From Ancylobacter amanitiformis (GTDB taxonomy: Bacteria > Pseudomonadota > Alphaproteobacteria > Rhizobiales > Xanthobacteraceae): a stretch of DNA of 64,000 nucleotides. Positions within the stretch are counted from its first letter, which is position 1, and each line of letters starts with the position of its first letter. Below are positions 61,851 to 64,000 of the stretch, one piece after another. Where the stretch lies: positions 349,281-413,280 of the forward strand of contig NZ_JAUSVR010000003.1 of NCBI RefSeq assembly GCF_030814815.1, given 5' to 3'. Position numbers and translations under genes: made by a program. The notes beneath the pieces were generated by a model, which did not search any database, had not been told where the DNA came from, and saw nothing but the letters and a program-made list of their open reading frames with translations.

Positions 61851-62891
61851 ATGCATGCCCCCGCGCCGCCGCCTGTCACGCCCGCCGTCCGCTTTGCCGG
61901 TGTTGTCAGGCATTTCGGCACGGTGCGGGCGGTCGACGGGGTGGACCTTGCCATCGCGCCGGGCGAGTTCTTCGCCATGCTCGGCCCCTCCGGCTCGGGC
62001 AAGACGACGTGCCTGCGCCTCATCGCCGGCTTCGAGCAGCCCGATGCCGGCCATATCGCGATCTTCGGCGAGAGCGTGGAGGGCCTGCCGCCCTATCGGC
62101 GCGCGGTGAACACCGTGTTCCAGGACTACGCGCTGTTCCCCCATCTCTGCGTCGGCGACAATGTCGCCTATGGCCTGCGCGTGCGTGGCGTCGGGCGGGC
62201 GGAGCGCGACACGCTGGCGCGCGAGGCGCTCGCCATGGTCAAGCTCGCCGGCATGGAGGCGCGGCGCCCGGCGCAGCTCTCCGGCGGCCAGCGCCAGCGC
62301 GTCGCGCTCGCCCGCGCGCTGGTGGTGCGGCCAAAAGTGCTGCTGCTGGACGAGCCGCTGGGCGCGCTCGACCTCAAGCTGCGCGAGGAGATGCAGAGCG
62401 AACTGAAAAGCCTGCAGCGCGCGCTCGGCCTCACCTTCGTCTTCGTCACCCACGATCAGGGCGAGGCGCTGTCCATGGCCGACCGCGTCGCCGTGTTCAA
62501 CGAGGGGCGGATCGTGCAGGTCGGGCCGCCCGAGCAGGTCTATGAGCGTCCGGCGACCCGCTTCGTCGCCCAGTTCGTCGGCTCCGCCAATGTGCTCGGC
62601 GCGGCGCAGGCGCTCGCGCTCGGCGGGGCGGAGCGCCCCTCCAGCCTCCGGCCGGAGAAGATCGCGCTGCTGGCGCCCAATGCCACGCCGCCCATGGGCG
62701 CGGCGGTGGTCGAGGGCATCGTCGAGGACGTGTCCTATCAGGGGCCGGTGCGGCGGGTGGCGGTGCGCACCTCCGGGGGGCCGTCGCTTGTCGCCACCGT
62801 GCCGGCCAGCGCCAGCGGCGTCGCCATAGGCGATGCGGTGCGGCTCGCCATTCCCCGCGCCGCCCTCCAGCCGATGGAGAGCGAGGGATGA
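61851..62891 (+). CDS. potA: Second Pot-type ABC importer, ATPase subunit
   Basis: A 346-residue ATPase with Walker A GPSGSGKTT, Q loop FQDYALFP, signature LSGGQRQR, Walker B VLLLDEPLGALD and H loop THDQGEA, followed by a TOBE-type C-terminal domain. The start ATG 61851 begins the fold; the open frame upstream crosses repeat element B and is not coding. It overlaps the permease start by ATGA. Confidence 0.92.
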   Translation: MHAPAPPPVTPAVRFAGVVRHFGTVRAVDGVDLAIAPGEFFAMLGPSGSGKTTCLRLIAGFEQPDAGHIAIFGESVEGLPPYRRAVNTVFQDYALFPHLCVGDNVAYGLRVRGVGRAERDTLAREALAMVKLAGMEARRPAQLSGGQRQRVALARALVVRPKVLLLDEPLGALDLKLREEMQSELKSLQRALGLTFVFVTHDQGEALSMADRVAVFNEGRIVQVGPPEQVYERPATRFVAQFVGSANVLGAAQALALGGAERPSSLRPEKIALLAPNATPPMGAAVVEGIVEDVSYQGPVRRVAVRTSGGPSLVATVPASASGVAIGDAVRLAIPRAALQPMESEG

Positions 62892-63835
62892 GCCTTTCCA
62901 CCCTCGACCTGCCCGATCCGCATGACGGAGCGCTGCGCCGCCTCTCCGACCTGCTGGTCCGTCGCGCCAGGCTGCTCACCCTGCTGCTGCTCGTCCCGCC
63001 GCTGCTCTGGCTCGGCCTGGTCTATCTCGGCAGCCTGTTCGTCTTCCTCGGCCAGTCGATCTTCTCCATCGACGAGTTCTCCGGCACCATTGTGCGCGAG
63101 CCGACCACCGCGACGCTGCTGGAGCTGTTCCGCCCGGCCAATTTCGACATCGTGCAGCGCACCGTCGCCATCGCCGCCGTGGTGACCTTGCTCTGCGCCA
63201 TCATCGCCTTCCCCATCGCCTATTATGCCGCCCGCTATGCCGGCCCGCGGGTGAAGGCGGGGTTCTATCTCGCGGTGATGATGCCGCTGTGGTCGAGCTA
63301 TCTCGTCAAAATCTATGGCTGGAAGCTGCTGCTGGCCAAGGAGGGTGCCATCGGCTGGTTCGCCGGGCGGCTCGGCCTCGGTGGCGCGCTGGAAGCGTGG
63401 CTGGCGCTGCCGTTGGTCGGCGGGCCCTCGCTCTCGGTCTCCTATACCGGCATGGTGCTGACCTTCACCTATCTCTGGCTGCCCTTCATGATCCTGCCCG
63501 TGCAGGCGGCGCTGGAGCGGGTGCCGGCCCATCTCATCGAGGCGGCGGGGGACCTCGGCGCCGCGCCGGGCCTCGTGTTCCGCACGGTGATCCTGCCGCT
63601 CGCCATGCCGGGCGTGGTGGCGGGGGCGATCTTCACCTTCTCGCTGACGCTCGGCGACTACATCGTGCCGCAGATCATCGGCACCTCGGCGCTGGTGCTG
63701 GGGCAGGCGGTCTACATGCAGCAGGGCACGGCCGGGAACGTCCCGCTGGCGGCCGCCTTCTCGCTGGTGCCGATCCTGGTCATGGCGCTGTTCCTGACGC
63801 TGGCCAAGAGGACGGGAGCGTTCGATGCGCTGTGA
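62888..63835 (+). CDS. potB: Second Pot-type ABC importer, permease 1
   Basis: A 315-residue permease of the PotB type with about six membrane segments. The EAA loop is EAAGDLGAAPGLVFRTVILPLAMPGV, and LGDYIVPQIIGTS is typical PotB. It overlaps the ATPase stop by four bases. A second permease (PotC type) would be expected next, but the window ends. Confidence 0.92.
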   Translation: MSLSTLDLPDPHDGALRRLSDLLVRRARLLTLLLLVPPLLWLGLVYLGSLFVFLGQSIFSIDEFSGTIVREPTTATLLELFRPANFDIVQRTVAIAAVVTLLCAIIAFPIAYYAARYAGPRVKAGFYLAVMMPLWSSYLVKIYGWKLLLAKEGAIGWFAGRLGLGGALEAWLALPLVGGPSLSVSYTGMVLTFTYLWLPFMILPVQAALERVPAHLIEAAGDLGAAPGLVFRTVILPLAMPGVVAGAIFTFSLTLGDYIVPQIIGTSALVLGQAVYMQQGTAGNVPLAAAFSLVPILVMALFLTLAKRTGAFDAL

Positions 63836-63851
63836 CGTGAGCCGCCAGACT

Positions 63852-63874
63852 CCCTCTCCCCGAGGGGGAGAGGG
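63852..63874. repeat. REP-like palindrome
   Basis: CCCTCTCCCC / GGGGAGAGGG arms around G-A; a common alphaproteobacterial repeat of the same kind as 11811, here after the permease gene. Confidence 0.6.
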
Positions 63875-63914
63875 CTGGGGTGAGGGGGCCGCGCGCTCCA
63901 TCGTCGTAGCGCGT

Positions 63915-64000
<86 letters not shown>

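Overview
The window is GC-rich, compact DNA from an alphaproteobacterium, most likely of the order Hyphomicrobiales (Rhizobiales). The evidence is a CpdR-type single-domain response regulator beside N-formylglutamate amidohydrolase and a tRNA-Val, a small heat-shock gene behind a ROSE-like RNA thermometer, three copies of the MmgR/alpha-r8 (Rfam suhB) small RNA, an Omp25/31-type barrel, BioMNY, and a CTAGAGC-type palindromic repeat. A Xanthobacteraceae-like genus (Ancylobacter or Starkeya type) is a guess from gene content only. No phage, insertion sequence, CRISPR or rRNA was seen. The last ~85 bases are almost pure G and look like a sequencing or assembly artefact.

Layout. 1-6.7 kb: the 5' part of gltB (minus strand), then two secreted PepSY-like proteins on either side of an hsp20 gene, then a lysophospholipase-like hydrolase. 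6.7-9.2 kb: a HisN-like phosphatase and a 1.6-kb non-coding stretch carrying three tandem small-RNA genes. 9.2-11.7 kb: N-formylglutamate amidohydrolase, cpdR, tRNA-Val(GAC) and a small secreted protein. 11.9-14.1 kb: a Fae-family protein lacking the expected catalytic His, and a ThDP-dependent 2-oxoacid decarboxylase-like enzyme. 14.4-25.4 kb: a Rieske oxygenase, an XRE-cupin regulator, a phytoene-desaturase-like flavoenzyme, a complete Pot-type ABC importer, a class II aldolase and a CocE-type hydrolase. This reads as one catabolic locus. 25.5-34.6 kb (minus): a trimethylamine-dehydrogenase/DgcA-like flavoprotein, an MFS transporter and a DppBCDF-plus-binding-protein importer. A BetI-like TetR gene is divergent from it. 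35.6-37.5 kb: a second TetR gene with an aminotransferase.

38-44.8 kb: outer-membrane barrel, GGDEF-EAL protein, small hypothetical genes, a histidine-phosphatase-fold protein and oligoendopeptidase F. 45-48.6 kb: an NrtR-like Nudix regulator, an aldo-keto reductase, an EamA exporter and a divergent TetR gene with an operator-like palindrome. 48.7-52 kb: the biotin ECF transporter bioMNY followed directly by an acyl-CoA-ligase-like gene. 52-60 kb: DeoR regulator, aldo-keto reductase, bestrophin, adenine deaminase, a repeat element, PlsC, a ferredoxin-reductase-like enzyme and a LysR regulator. 60.1-63.8 kb: a second Pot-type ABC importer (binding protein, ATPase, first permease), its binding-protein gene bracketed by two related inverted-repeat elements. 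It is cut off by the window end before any second permease.

The recurring theme is uptake and breakdown of small nitrogenous compounds: two Pot-type importers, one Dpp-type importer, Rieske and TMADH-like enzymes, aminotransferase, and BetI-like regulators. The most notable features are the triplicated small RNA, the thermometer-controlled hsp20, and the uncharacterised Rieske and TMADH-like loci, whose substrates cannot be read from sequence.
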